Assembly (NCBI GenBank): GCA_017607445.1
Contig: JAEVHH010000004.1
Location: 1,922,001-1,986,000 of the forward strand
DNA: 64,000 bases
Source: Histoplasma ohiense
Lineage: Eukaryota; Ascomycota; Eurotiomycetes; Onygenales; Ajellomycetaceae
Direction: 5' to 3'
The notes under the pieces were generated by a model. The model had not been told where the DNA came from, did not search any database, and worked only from the letters and a program-made list of their open reading frames with translations. A program made the position numbers and the translations under genes. Positions 49,801-61,878 of the stretch are shown in pieces. Position 1 is the stretch's first letter. Every line of letters starts with the position of its first letter.

Positions 49801-51022
49801 TCATATAGAATTCTAGAACCTCATCTGCATTCTTATAGATCTGCACATCAAGTACAAACCTTGTAATAACAGTTTGATACATGACAAATCTCTCATCTGA
49901 AACTTCATCAGAGAGCAGCATCTTGTGAAATTCATCAATCAAAAATTGATCAGTTTTGTGAAAGCACTCAGACATCTATAACTTGTTAGTATTCTTAACA
50001 ATCTTAGTTTAAGAAAACTTACAGCAGCACAACTTCTATTTGATATATAGCAGATATGACAGCATATTCATTCATTGTTCACAAAGCAAGAGTATACTGA
50101 GAAGTTCTGCAATCTCTCCAGACAATTCAAGCAAATACTCTCAATGACAGACAGTATATCACTCTTCATAGACTCTGAATCAGCAATGGAAACAGCTGAT
50201 TCTAACATTCTATCATAACTTTAATTAGTACCAAAGCCTTATTCAAAGAAGGAGAAAAAGCAAAAGCAACAAGAAAGAAAAACAGATGTTGGAGATTGAA
50301 ATCAATATTACAATGTTGATCAAAGAAATTGCAACAACACAAAACTCAACCCAAAATGGAAAACACAATCATACAATCAAAACTTTGAATTTCACAATAA
50401 AAATTGCATAGAAAGATACAGCATACTTTGTTTGATAAATTGATGTATTCTTTTTTAATAAAAAATTATTAGTGGTGATGTTGGTGATGATTTTCAATGG
50501 AGTGTGATTTTTGATGTAGAAATCAAAGAAAAGAGGTTCAGAAGTTGTGTCTAAATTATGATTGAACTGCAATGACATCAGAGATGAAAAAATGTTCTTC
50601 TGAAACAGCAACACTTTAAAATTAATCTCAACAATTAATCTGACTCAATTCTGTGAACTCTATACAATATTAATCATGCAGCACATGTTATGAACTTCAC
50701 ATGTTGCAGTAAAAAGCTCTGAAAACCAGGCCTTTGAAGAAGGGAAATAATTGTAATAGATGCAACAGAGATATCTATATTAGAAAATAGCTATATGATG
50801 ATAGAAGAACACAGAACACACCAGAATTAATGAGAAGAGATATAATGCACAGCATCATAGACAGCTGTAGTGTGTGGTGATTGTCTATATAATACTCACT
50901 GATATCTGTAGATATTAGAAGATCAGTGATTAGCTTTGAATAATAGAGATTGCTACCTTCTTAACATTCTATATGCGTACTTCACACTACTCTCATAATT
51001 ATACCTACAATCATCTCTTACA
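43879..51022 (+). mobile_element. S1: S-family Gypsy chromovirus, mutated, with antisense gene
   Basis: LTRs 43879-44149 and 50752-51022 are both 271 bp (TGTAATAG...CTTACA) and are bounded by a perfect TCAGC duplication (43874-43878, 51023-51027). In order on the plus strand: gag coiled coil near 44330-44620, CCHC knuckle CSHCHKKDHIANDC near 45205-45250, protease region, reverse transcriptase (LHLCVNYQELNEITVKNQYP near 46100, YLDDIVIYS near 46405), RNase H (ETDRSDVAIAAV near 46868), integrase (about 47350-48450) and chromodomain (EVEAILDKYQYHDQTQYLVK near 48850). A minus-strand gene lies between 49058 and 50208. It is inserted in R2 gag. Stops, mostly TGA, interrupt all frames. Confidence 0.9.
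49058..50208 (-). pseudogene. S1 antisense gene, spliced, cysteine-rich (mutated copy)
   Basis: Three exons: 50208-50023 (186), 49975-49481 (495) and 49423-49058 (366). Introns are 47 and 57 bases. Intron 1 has GTAAGT, TACTAAC and TATAG; the donor of intron 2 reads ATAAGT, one transition from GTAAGT. Every exon and intron length equals that in the S2 copy, so the reading frame has been kept without indels. Exon 1 begins MLESAVSIADSES and holds a CX2C...C...CX2C...C module; exon 2 starts MSECFHKTDQFLIDEFHKML and ends in a second Cys cluster; exon 3 is helical. A TGA in exon 1 and another near the end of exon 2 break this copy. Intact length would be about 348 residues. Function unknown. Confidence 0.72.
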
Positions 51023-52567
51023 TCAGCACAGAATTCACTGTATATTGAGAGCTTTGAATGCTCTATACTTCAGTTATGCAACTGAAAGTTCAAGTTCTTG
51101 AACAATATGTTGATTTTGATGATATTGTTTCAGTCTTGCTCATCTGCTTCTAGAAGTTTGTGATTGAATTCAGAAAGATAAGTTGTCAACACAACATTCA
51201 TCTGATGAGTCTGATTAAGCCAGTTCAATGTCTTGACTTGAAGTATAGAATTGAGAAAGAGGGAGTTGAGTTGTTGAAAGACTAGCTCTGATATATACTG
51301 ATCATTCTGACAATGACTCATTCAGAGTTGGAATTTCACTAACACATCACCATTCAATCTGCTATAAATATATCACATTTGATTGAATAGTGAGTCTATT
51401 GCTCATCTGTCAATGTTCAATTTGATATTCACTTTTGACTTTCATATGAGATAGAGTGCTAGATTTCTCTTGTATTTATTGAGGATTGAAAGCTTCTCTC
51501 TTGGAGGCTTTTCATGAGATGTGGGTGTAGAAGAAATGATGAATGTGGAAGTACTCATCTCAGCAAGTCATCATTGCAATTCAGTTATCTATAGCATCTG
51601 CTGCTGAAGAATGCTTTGTAGATCTAAGTTATCATCCACCACATCCAGATGCAGTGGGTGTTTGTAGAATTGTTCATAGTTCATTTCAATATCTAAGAAT
51701 ATGTAATAAAAAAAAGAAAAGAAATACTTATAGATACTTGATTCTCTCACAGACATTATTTGCAGTGTTGCAGCACTAAGCTTGATCAAGCTTCTTTGTG
51801 AACACTATTCACAGCATTACAGTTCATAGACACTCAGATCTTGTAGAACACAGTTGATTGTGTTTCAGATGCTTAGATACAACAGTCTATATAACTAATG
51901 ATAAGAGCACTCAGACTCACAAAAAATCTCTTGTAATGACTAGACACTCAGATCTGTAAACAATGCACTCAGATGTAAGAACTAATAATGAGACACTCAG
52001 ACTTTAAATGCAGAAGAATCAATTCATAATATAACAGATGTACTTTGATTAATGATCTAGCACTATTCTAATACAGATTATGAATTGATTAAGAAAAGAA
52101 AGAGAAAAGAAATCAGAAGAAAAGATTGTATGAAGAGAGTTCTTATAGAGAAAAATTCAGAGCAGAAGAATATCAGAAGCTGCTCTACAGTGAAGCATGG
52201 AGTGAAAGAACATTAAGAGATACATATAAGAATCATTAGAAACTACACAAGTGCAGAGTGTGGGATGAAGAAATCATTGAAAGCTACATGAAAGAATTGT
52301 TAGAGACTATGTGAGTGCAGAACACAGAGTGGGAGAATGTTAGAAGCTATGTGAAAGAATTGTTAGAGACTACATAAATATGGAGCATGAAGTGGAAGAA
52401 CATTAAGAGCTATGCAGAAGAATCATTAGAAACTATATGAGTGCAGAGCATGGAGCAGAAGAACATCAAGGGTTACACAAGATCACAACAGCCAGAAACA
52501 AATGGGTGCAGAAGAGGAGTTGATTGTGTAAGTTAATTACTAACAGATGCTAACTCATCACACTTGC

Positions 52568-53670
52568 TATTATCAACATCTTTGATCTTGATGCTGAGCA
52601 ACTGAATAATGTCAATGCCTTTGTGAACAGCTCATTTGATGAACTAGTCTATGTTGAACTATCAGATAATTGATGAAAGTTGAAAAGAATATGAAATCTT
52701 AAGAAGAATATCTATATTCTACATCTACAATATGTTTTATATAATCTAAAAAGATCATCTCTTCTATAACTTAAAGAACTATCTAATACTCTTAAGCAGT
52801 TAAACTTCATTTCAATCTCTGAGAATAAATATTTATTCATCAACAGATGGATAATTATATTCTTCTACATTGATGATACTGTTGTGATATCTCACTCTGA
52901 TGACAGAGAGGAAAAGAATCAGTTAATCAAAGATCTTAAAGATATGTATGAATTTCAACAGATGAAAAACTTTGAATGATTCTTTAATATAAGAATTACT
53001 AGAGACTGAAGCTCTAAGAAATTATAACTCTGTTAAGATGTTTATATTGATAAGTTAATTGATATTTATCATCTCATTCATGCTCACAAAGCATCAACAT
53101 CTCTATCTAGCATTCCACTAGCATCTTATCAAGAAACCACATCATCAGAGAATACTCACTATTATCAACACTGAATTGAATTCTGTATATACACTGCAGT
53201 GATGATTAGATCAGATATTGCATATGCAGTTGACAAGCTCACAATCTATATGATCAATTTCTCAGAGTGCCATTCTGCAGAGATTGATTGTATTATCATC
53301 TATATATGAGATTCAAAGAATCTAGCAATCAAATATAGTGTATCTGATGATTTATCAATGAATGTGATTGAAGCAGCTAGTGATGCCTTCTTTGCAGATA
53401 ATTCAGATAGAAGATCAACAGAAGATTACATCTTCAAACTTTTTGAAGAATCTGTTGATTGAAAGTCAAAGAAATAGAGAGTAATAACAACTTTCATCAT
53501 CAAAGCTGAATTGTTAGCTATATCACAGATAGATAAGAAGTTAATCTGATGAAAACAATTCTTTGATCATCTGAGATTCAATTCAGAACACAAGATTTCA
53601 ATTCAATGTGATAATCAATAAACAGTTAACATTCTTACTAAAGAAGATTCTTTCATCACAACTAAATTAC
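52568..53670 (+). mobile_element. Ty1/copia element, piece 2 (reverse transcriptase and RNase H)
   Basis: Continues piece 1. YLFINRWIIIFFYIDDTVVIS near 52830-52890 is the copia reverse transcriptase active site (YIDD), and DAFFADNSDRRSTEDYIFKL near 53385-53440 is copia RNase H. TGA stops interrupt the frame. It breaks off at the ATTAC duplication of R3 and resumes at 63095. Confidence 0.85.
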
Positions 53671-54754
53671 TGTGATGGGTTAGTATCTGTTAGTAATTAA
53701 CTTACACAATCAACTCCTCTTCTGCATCTGCTTGTTTCTGACTGTTGTGATCTTGTGTAACTCTCAACATTCTTCTGCTCCATGCTCTGCACTTGTGTAG
53801 TCTCTAATGATTCTTTCATGTAGTCTCTAATGTTCTCTCACTCTGTGTTCTGTGCTTGTGTAGTCTCTAATGATTCTTCTGTGTAGCCTTCAATGATTCT
53901 TCTGCTCTATACTCTGTGCTTGTATAGTTTCTAACAATTCTTCTGTGTAGCTTTCAATGATTCTCTCATTTCACACTCTGCATTTGTATAGTTTCTAATA
54001 ATTCTTCTGTGTAGTTCTTAACATTCTTTCACTTCATGCTTCACTGTGGAGCAGCTTCTGATATTCTTCCACTCTGAAATTCTCTTTATAAGAACCCTCT
54101 TTGTACAATCTTTTCTTCTGATTTCTTTTCTCTTTCTTTTCTTAATCAATTCATAATCTGTATTAGGATAGTGCTAGAGCACTCAGGACGCGAAATCATG
54201 TACAACATTGTCATTCAAGAATTCTACTGATCAGATATATCAAAAAATATACACTGATTTGTACACAACTGTGATTGCTGCAGCTCAGTGATGATATGAT
54301 ATGAACACTGAAAAAAGATGCTGAAGCTTCTATCTATCTCTGACTGAACTTGATATGATATAGCTATTGATTTTGCAGTTTTCTTATCTGAGAGTGAAGA
54401 TTCTACAAACATTCTAGTCATTGTTGACTGACTCAGTAAGAGTGTAATACTACAGCTCTGTGACAAAATGAACACTGAAGTAGTTGCAGACATCTTCATC
54501 AGAAGTCTGTTCTATTGTATACACAGTCTGTCTTCATTCATTGTATCAGATAGAGACAGTCAATTCATCAGTGCACTCTGAGCCTGTATATATCAATTGC
54601 TAAGAATTGAACAAAAGTTATCAACAGTGTATCACTCAGAGACTGATGAAGCTATCAAGAGAATAATATAAATGATAAAGAATATCCTCTGTAAGTTCTG
54701 TAATTATACACAAGATAACTGAAGCAATCTGCTGCTGCATACTGAGATTGTGAT

Positions 54755-57700
54755 TGTAAGAGATGGTTGTAGGTATAATTATGGGAGTAGTGTGAAGTAC
54801 GCATGTAGGATGTTAAGAAGGTAGCAATCTCTATTATTCAAAGCTAATCACTGATCTTCTAATATCTATGGATATCAGTGAGCATTATATAGGCGATCAC
54901 CATGTGCTATGGCTGCCTATGGTGCTGTGTGCTATGTCCCTCCTCATTAATTCTGGTGTGTTCTGTGTTCTTCTATCATCATATAGCTATTTTCTAATAT
55001 AGATATCTCTGTTGCATCTATTACAATTATCTCCCTTCTTCAAAGGCCTGGTCCTCAGAGCTTCTTACTGTGACATGTGAAGTTTGTAGTATATGCTGTG
55101 TGGTTGATATTGTATGAAATTTGCAGAATTGAGCTGAATTAATTGTCAGAGTTAATTCTGAAGTGTTGCTGTTTTGAGAGAATGTTTTTCCATCTCTGAT
55201 GTCAATGCAGTTCAATCACAATTTAGACACAACTTCTGACCTCTTTCCTTTGACTTCTACACCAAAAATCACACTTCATCAAATATCATCATCAACATCA
55301 CCACTAATCATTTTTTATTAAAAAAGAATACATCAATTTATCAAACAAAATACACTGTATCTTTCTATGTGATTTTTATTGTGAAATTCAAAGTTTTGAT
55401 TGCATGATTGTGTTTTCCATTTTGAGTTGAGTTTTGTGTTGTTGCAATTTTTTTGATCATCATTGTAATATTGATTTCAATCTCTAACATCTGTCTTTCT
55501 TTCTCATTGCTTTTACTTTTCCTCCTTCTTTGAATAAGGTCTTGATACTAATTAAAGTTATGATAGAATGTCAGAATCAGCTGTTTCCATTGCTGGTTCA
55601 GAGTCTATGAAGAATGATATGCTGTCTGCCATTGAGAGCATTTGCTTGGGTTGTCTGAAGAGATTGCAGAACCCCTCAGTATATTCTTGCTTTGTGAATA
55701 ATGAATGAATATACTGTTATGTCTGTCATATATCAAATAGAAGTTGTGCTGCTGTAAGTTTCCTTAAACTGAGATTGTCATGAGTACTAATGAGTTTTAG
55801 ATGTCTGAGTGCTTTCATGAAATCAGTCAATCTTTGATCAATGAATTTCACAAGATGCTGCTCTCTGATGAAGTTCTGAATGAGAGATTTGTCATATATC
55901 AAACTGTCATTGCAAGGTTTGTACTTGATGTGCAGATCTATAAGAATGTAGATGAAGTTCTAGAATTCTATATAAATTCTGATGATCTGTTGTCACAGCA
56001 GAGTGTGGCATTCAATCATAGCAGTGTTTCAGAAAGTGTGTTTTCATATTCTGCTATTATATCAGTGTCATTCTCACTGAGTCAAGATCTTGGTATGTTA
56101 TTTGAGTTGACTGATAATGTAGACAAAGATGAGAAAGTGGACAGTTCTGTTGAAGTGTTAGAAAGAAATACAGCAGTATATTGCTGTTGTTGTATTTGAC
56201 ATTTGACAACATCTCTTCATCATCATTGTGAGCTTACTGAGAGTTGATGCAAAAAATGCAAACACTGCTCAGTGACAAAGCATATCTGTGTTCTGATAAA
56301 TTATTATTCAAAACAAATGTTTTTATGGTATATAATATTAACTTTCTATTAGATGTCAGCAGATGCTGTTGAATTGATTCAGATGGTTATCAACACTGCT
56401 GAGAATCTAATTGTTGCTGATGTGAATGTTTTGAATGTTAATGTTTTGCAAAGTGCTGTGACTGTGGTGGTTAGATTCTTTGCTGTGAAGATTCAGAAGA
56501 TTCAATGAGATGATTCTTCTGAGGCTTCAGCTGAAACAATGATTGATGAGATTCTGATGATTACATCATCAGTTGCAGCTCTCAAGTCATCATTGAAATG
56601 TTGTGCTTCATCAGTTGAGAAAATCTGGGATAATAAGCAGGTTTGTCTTGATGACAATTCTTTGAATAACACTGACTAAGCTGAGGCAGATCTGTTTTTT
56701 AATCTCTGAGTGGAATAAATATATTCAGCAGTCATCATCATTTTCTTCATTTTCATTTACTAACTGACTTCTGATAGATTTTATTAAACTGTTCCAAGTA
56801 CTTCTGACTGTTCATCAAGTTTTCCTTGAGTTTCCAAGAATTGTCTGTGTCTGTACAATCTTTTCATTTGACAAGATATTGTGTTTGACTGCAGTATTGA
56901 TGCTTGTCTAATATAGCTTCAACTTTCCATTTCTCTTGTATGTCTATAATTATCAGTTCTGCTTGTGGGATTTGTCTGTTGTGTGTGTGATATGGTTCAA
57001 GAAGGGAAACATGGAATATGAAATGAATTTCTTTATATTGCAGTATGAGTTTCAGTTTGTACATCTGTGTACCATGAATATCAATTATTTGGAAGAGACT
57101 CAAAAATCAATGATCTAGTTTGAGTGAGAATTGCAAGGTGGATATATTTTTTGCATACAGCATTATTCAGTCCTCTATCTTAAAGTTTTTTGATATATGA
57201 CACTGATTGTAATACTTTTTCTCAGCTGCTTTGACAGCTTTCAGACATTCTCAGATCTTGTTCTCCACTTGCTTCATTCATTTCACTTGTTTCATCACTG
57301 ATTTTGATGCATCTGTGCTTGAGAGTTTCATGTCTATATGAAGTTCAGTTGATCAGCTGATCATTGCTTCAGATGATGTCATTTTTATCAATGTGTGGAA
57401 GGCATTGTTATATGCTCATTGCATCAGAGGAATCCATTCTATTCAATTATCTTGCTGATAGCTGCAATATGTGTGAAGATAATGTTCAATCATCTGATTC
57501 AATTGTTCTGTCTGGCTGTTGGTTTGTGAGTGGAATGCTGTCGATAATTTTTGTCAAACATGGAGCAGATAACACAATGTCAATCAAAACTTGCTATTTA
57601 TTAATGAATCTTAATTGCTAATAATGTTCATAGATAGATCAAAGTTCTTCACAACTCTTCATACAATAATATCTGCAAGTTCTTCTGCATCTAGCTCTGA

Positions 57701-60700
57701 AGATGTGGGCATAATTATGGCTTATTTGATGAATAAATCAACAAATACAACAATAGTATTATAGATTTGACTTCTCTTTTTATTATCTGACAGATTTTCA
57801 ATAAAGTCCATGCTAATTGTATGCTATTTTTTATCTGACACTGAATGTGGTTGTAGCAATCTGTATGATTTGTGCTGTGGTATTTTAACACATTGACAAA
57901 CATCACAAGTTCTCACATATTCTGCAATCTCATCACTCATATCATGCCACAAATACTTGTGTTTGATTGTTTTGATGATTTTGTCATGTTCAAAATGATC
58001 ACTTTGAGAATCATTGTGGTTCATTTTCATTATTTCATGTCTTACAGCTTTGTTTTGTGATATGTAGACTTTATCATCTTTTCTGAGCAGATCATCTTTA
58101 TCTACTGCTCAGATCAAATAATTATCTACACTAATATCACTCATCTCTAGTCTTCTGTGAAGTTCAGATATGCTGATGTTTCTATTCTGAATCTGCAGTA
58201 AGAGTTCAATGATAGATTCAGCTATCTCTTCACAATAGACTGTCTCAGACTCAAATACTTTGACAGCTAGAATTCATGACATCAGAGTCTCTAGATTTAA
58301 CTCTATAATGTCTGTGACCTTGTTCTCATCTGCAGATGTGTTCTTTATCCTGCAGAGGTTGTTATCATTGATAACTATAAGTCTCTTCACTCAACAATTT
58401 TCATTAGCTTGCAGATTTTTTCACATCATTTTGATACATTGATCTAACTTTGTGTTTTCTTTTGTCTTTAGTGATTTAAAAATCCTCTTATGCAGCTTCT
58501 CTTGCAGAGTAGAGAGCTTCATCAAGAAAGCTGCATGTTTTACAAAATCTAAGCAACAACTTGATGCATCTGCAGGATTATTTTTCTCAGAATGATACTC
58601 TATTTCAAAATCAAACACTGAAAGCATTTCCATTCAGCAAATCTGACACTCATTTAACTGCTTCATTGTCATGAAGCACTGAAGATTGGCATGGTCAGAT
58701 AAAACAGTTATTGAGTGCCTGCTATTATATAAGTAGTGGCATCATTGCCTGAAAGTTTCTACAATTGACAATATTTCTAGATCATATATTTGATAACATC
58801 TTTCTGTTTCTGTGAGCTTTCTAGATCAAAATGTGATCAGATGTCAGTGATCATCATTCATTAATTGTGATATTACTGCAGTGATTGCAACATCAGATTC
58901 ATCCATTTCTATACAGAGTTTTCACTGCAGATCAAAGTGAATCAACAATGGTGTTTTTGTAAAGCATTCTTTTAACTGCAAAATTGCATGCTTGCAGTTT
59001 TCATCTAACTGAACAGATGTGTTATTCTTCCCTCTTTTCATTTTGTAATCTTTTAACAATTCAGTCAGAGGTGCTGTTATTATTGAGAACTTGTATATGA
59101 ATCAATGATAAAAATTGACAAATTCTAGAAATATTTGCAATTTGTTTATAATTCACAGTTCTGATCAATCTAGAATTGTGTTGATGCAGTGTTTCTCAAC
59201 AGTAATGCTCTGCATAGTAATCACAAAACCCAAAAATTCAATTTCTGTTGTATGAAATGTACACTTACTAAGTTTGGCATATAGTCTTCATCACCTTAAC
59301 CGTTCCAGCACATTCTTAACATGGACGACATGTTCATCAAGTGTGTTTGAATAGATTATGATATCATCAAGATAAGCCACACAATATACATCTAAAAGGT
59401 CACTGAGGGCTTTGTTGATATAAGATTGAAAGATCACAGAGGCATTGATTAGCTCAAAAGATAAAACTAGATATTCAAAGTGTTTATATTGTGTTTGAAA
59501 TACTGTTTTCCATTCATCTTCTGCTCATATGCAAATTCTATGATACACATCTCTAAGATTCAGCTGTGTATATATTTTGACATCTGCTAATCTATCAAGT
59601 ATTTCACTTATCAAGGGCAGTGAATATTGATTCTTGATTGTTATTTCATTCAATCCTCAATAATCCACACAAAAATGCAGAGTTCCATCTTTCTTGAGTG
59701 TGAATAATACTGATGTGTCTGCTGAACTCTTGAATGGATGTATTCAATTCTTCTCTAATGCTTTTTTAATATATTCTTGGAGGATGGAGAGTTCTTGAGG
59801 TGATAAGTTATATATCAGTTGATATGAGGGTTTCTTGCCAGGTTTGAGATCTATGGTATGATCATGAGATGTGTGTTCAGTGTCAGATATGTCTTCTTGA
59901 AATACATCAAGATAATCTTTATAATCATCTGAGATATTTGACTCAGTTGCTGCACTCACAGCTTGTAATGGTAAGGCAGTGAATATAATATTGTCATCAT
60001 TAATTAGTGTTGTGAATTCTTTAGCAGTATTCAGATGTATGTGATTAATATTCAACACTTTTCTATAGATTCAACATCTTCACACCCAGTTGATATCAGA
60101 GTTCACAGCTTTCAATCACAGTATGCTCAAAATTACATCATATTCACTAATATCAGTCTCTTTGAAATGGTGGAATCCTTCTCAGAGAATATGTTTGTCA
60201 TTGATAATCTTCATTGCAGCTCTTTGTTGTCTATATGATTTAATCTTATGATTATTGACTGCTTCCACTACTTTTGATTTATCTTCTGTCTTCAAGAAAT
60301 ATTTTGATGCTCAGATGTGGGACATAAAGTTTACATCTGTGTCAGAATTCACTAGTGTCCATATCATTGACCATCCCACTTCTGTCAGCATTCATGTATT
60401 CATCATCAATAATTGTTTATCTCACAGTCTAGTTGTTTGTATTCCCAATGCAGCAGCTGCTTCTATAATTGAAATTGCTGGTTTTTTGCTTGTTGAACTT
60501 GATTGCACTTTTCAGAGTGTAACATTCAACAATTATTTGCAACATGATCCTTCTTATGACAGTGAGAACACTTCTTCATTCAGTTATATTTATCTTTTTT
60601 GATTTGTTCAGTTGAATCTGTTTGTTCCTCTCATTTCCTCTTGTTTCAATGGTTGCTAGATTTATCAGAATGACACTGATTTTCTACAAATATCACAGAT

Positions 60701-61878
60701 CTTTCTTTGCAAATAGCATGCTGTCACTCTGACATATTTTCTTTGAGAGTCTGTAGAGTTCAAAGCAACTCTTCATAGTTCTGAGACTCTTGATTTCAAC
60801 AGTTGAGTTCTGTGTGTAATATCTTCAACATCTTACTATACAAGTTATTCATTCTTTGTTCTTTGCTATATGAGGGTAAGTAGTATTCTCAGTCTTCAAG
60901 ATATTTAGAGAAATCATATATCAATTGTCATTCTTGTTGCTTTGCATCTTGAAACTTTTGACTCACCAATCAGTGCTGATTCTGTGGATTGTTAATTTGC
61001 ATTTCTAGATGTGATAACATATCATCAAAAGTCAACAGTGTTGCTCCTCCACATCTCTCATACAATGATACAAAATTCAATCATTTCTGCTTAACATGGG
61101 TGTTAAGATAGAGTTTAGCATCATTTATCTTGTGTTCTTTCTTTTGATAATATCAGTGGTGGTGTGTAAAGAGAGTCAATATGCAATCTTTATAGTTCTT
61201 GAATTCTAACATATTTTTTCCTCAATAATAGTTCTTAATCTTCAATCTTAGTGATGTTTCATTATCATCATCTGTATTGTTTGCAGATCAATTTTGCAGT
61301 GGTTCTGTGGTGATATTCTGAATTAATTGAAGCTCAATGAGAGTATCTCCACAAATCTATGCTTTCAACTCATTGAGTCACTGTTGCACATGCAGAATAG
61401 TTAATTGCTGCTCTTGTTCATGAATTTGATCATTCAACTGTTGCAAACATGCATTGTGATCATTGAAGGCAGTAGAGGATTCAGATTGATTTTCAAGAAA
61501 TCTTGCATGTGTCAAGACCATCTTGCATGTTTTAACTAATGTTGTGTGCTTTATTGTAGATGTGTGTAACAACAGACCACTCAAATAAAGTTATGAGTGA
61601 TTAGAATTGTAAGAGATGATTGTAGGTATAATTATGAAAGTAGTGTGAAGTACACATGTAGAATGTTAAGAAGGTAGCAATCTCTATTATTCAAAGCTAA
61701 TCACTGATCTTCTAATATCTACAGATATCAGTGAGTATTATATAGGCGACCACCATGTGCTACAGCTGTCTATAGTGCTGTGTGCTATGTTCCTCCTCAT
61801 TAATTCTGGCGTGTTCTGTGTTCTTCTATCGCCATATAGCTATTTTCTAATATAGATATCTCCGTTGCGTCTATTACA
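54755..61878 (-). mobile_element. S2: second S-family Gypsy copy, inverted relative to S1
   Basis: LTRs 61608-61878 (5') and 54755-55025 (3') are both 271 bp, bounded by a perfect GTGAT duplication (54750-54754, 61879-61883). The gene order mirrors S1 on the minus strand: gag near 61580-60550, a reverse transcriptase region near 59750-58850, integrase near 58630-57380, chromodomain near 56930-56840. The polypurine tract lies just inside 55026 on the minus strand. The antisense gene reads on the plus strand at 55568-56718. It is inserted in the integrase region of R3. Confidence 0.9.
55568..56718 (+). pseudogene. S2 antisense gene, spliced, cysteine-rich (mutated copy)
   Basis: Exons 55568-55753, 55801-56295 and 56353-56718 (186, 495, 366), with introns of 47 and 57 bases. 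Intron 1 has GTAAGT, TACTAAT and TTTTAG; the intron 2 donor is mutated to ATAAAT and its acceptor is TATTAG. Exon 1 reads MSESAVSIAGSESMKND and then CLGCLKRLQNPSVYSC, followed by CYVCHISNRSC (CX2C-X11-C-X8-CX2C-X6-C counting the TGA at 55706-55708 as a residue). Exon 2 starts MSECFHEISQSLINEFHKML, stays open for 132 codons despite heavy mutation, and ends in a second Cys-rich module. Exon 3 is helical, with a TAA at 56677 where S1 has CAA. The gene opposes gag-pol and lies between the chromodomain and the 3' LTR. Confidence 0.72.

Larger units (their letters stand above)
39370..52562 (-). mobile_element. R2: R-family Gypsy chromovirus, mutated, split by S1
   Basis: LTRs 52030-52562 (5') and 39370-39902 (3') are both 533 bp, and a perfect CTTGC duplication (39365-39369, 52563-52567) bounds them. 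On the minus strand: gag starts at about 51759 (MNYEQFYKHP) and continues across the S1 insertion to a CCHC knuckle (CIHCNKSEHFTNQC, about 43660-43615), then protease (MIDSGFLHYTLID, 43408), reverse transcriptase (about 42750-42000, with YMNDILIF), RNase H (about 41940-41700), integrase and a chromodomain (EIKAILDNRINHHHHKYLIK, about 40060-39950) that ends close to the polypurine tract AGAGAGGGATAA. TGA stops at former Arg and Trp codons break every frame. It is inserted in the copia reverse transcriptase. Confidence 0.9.
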
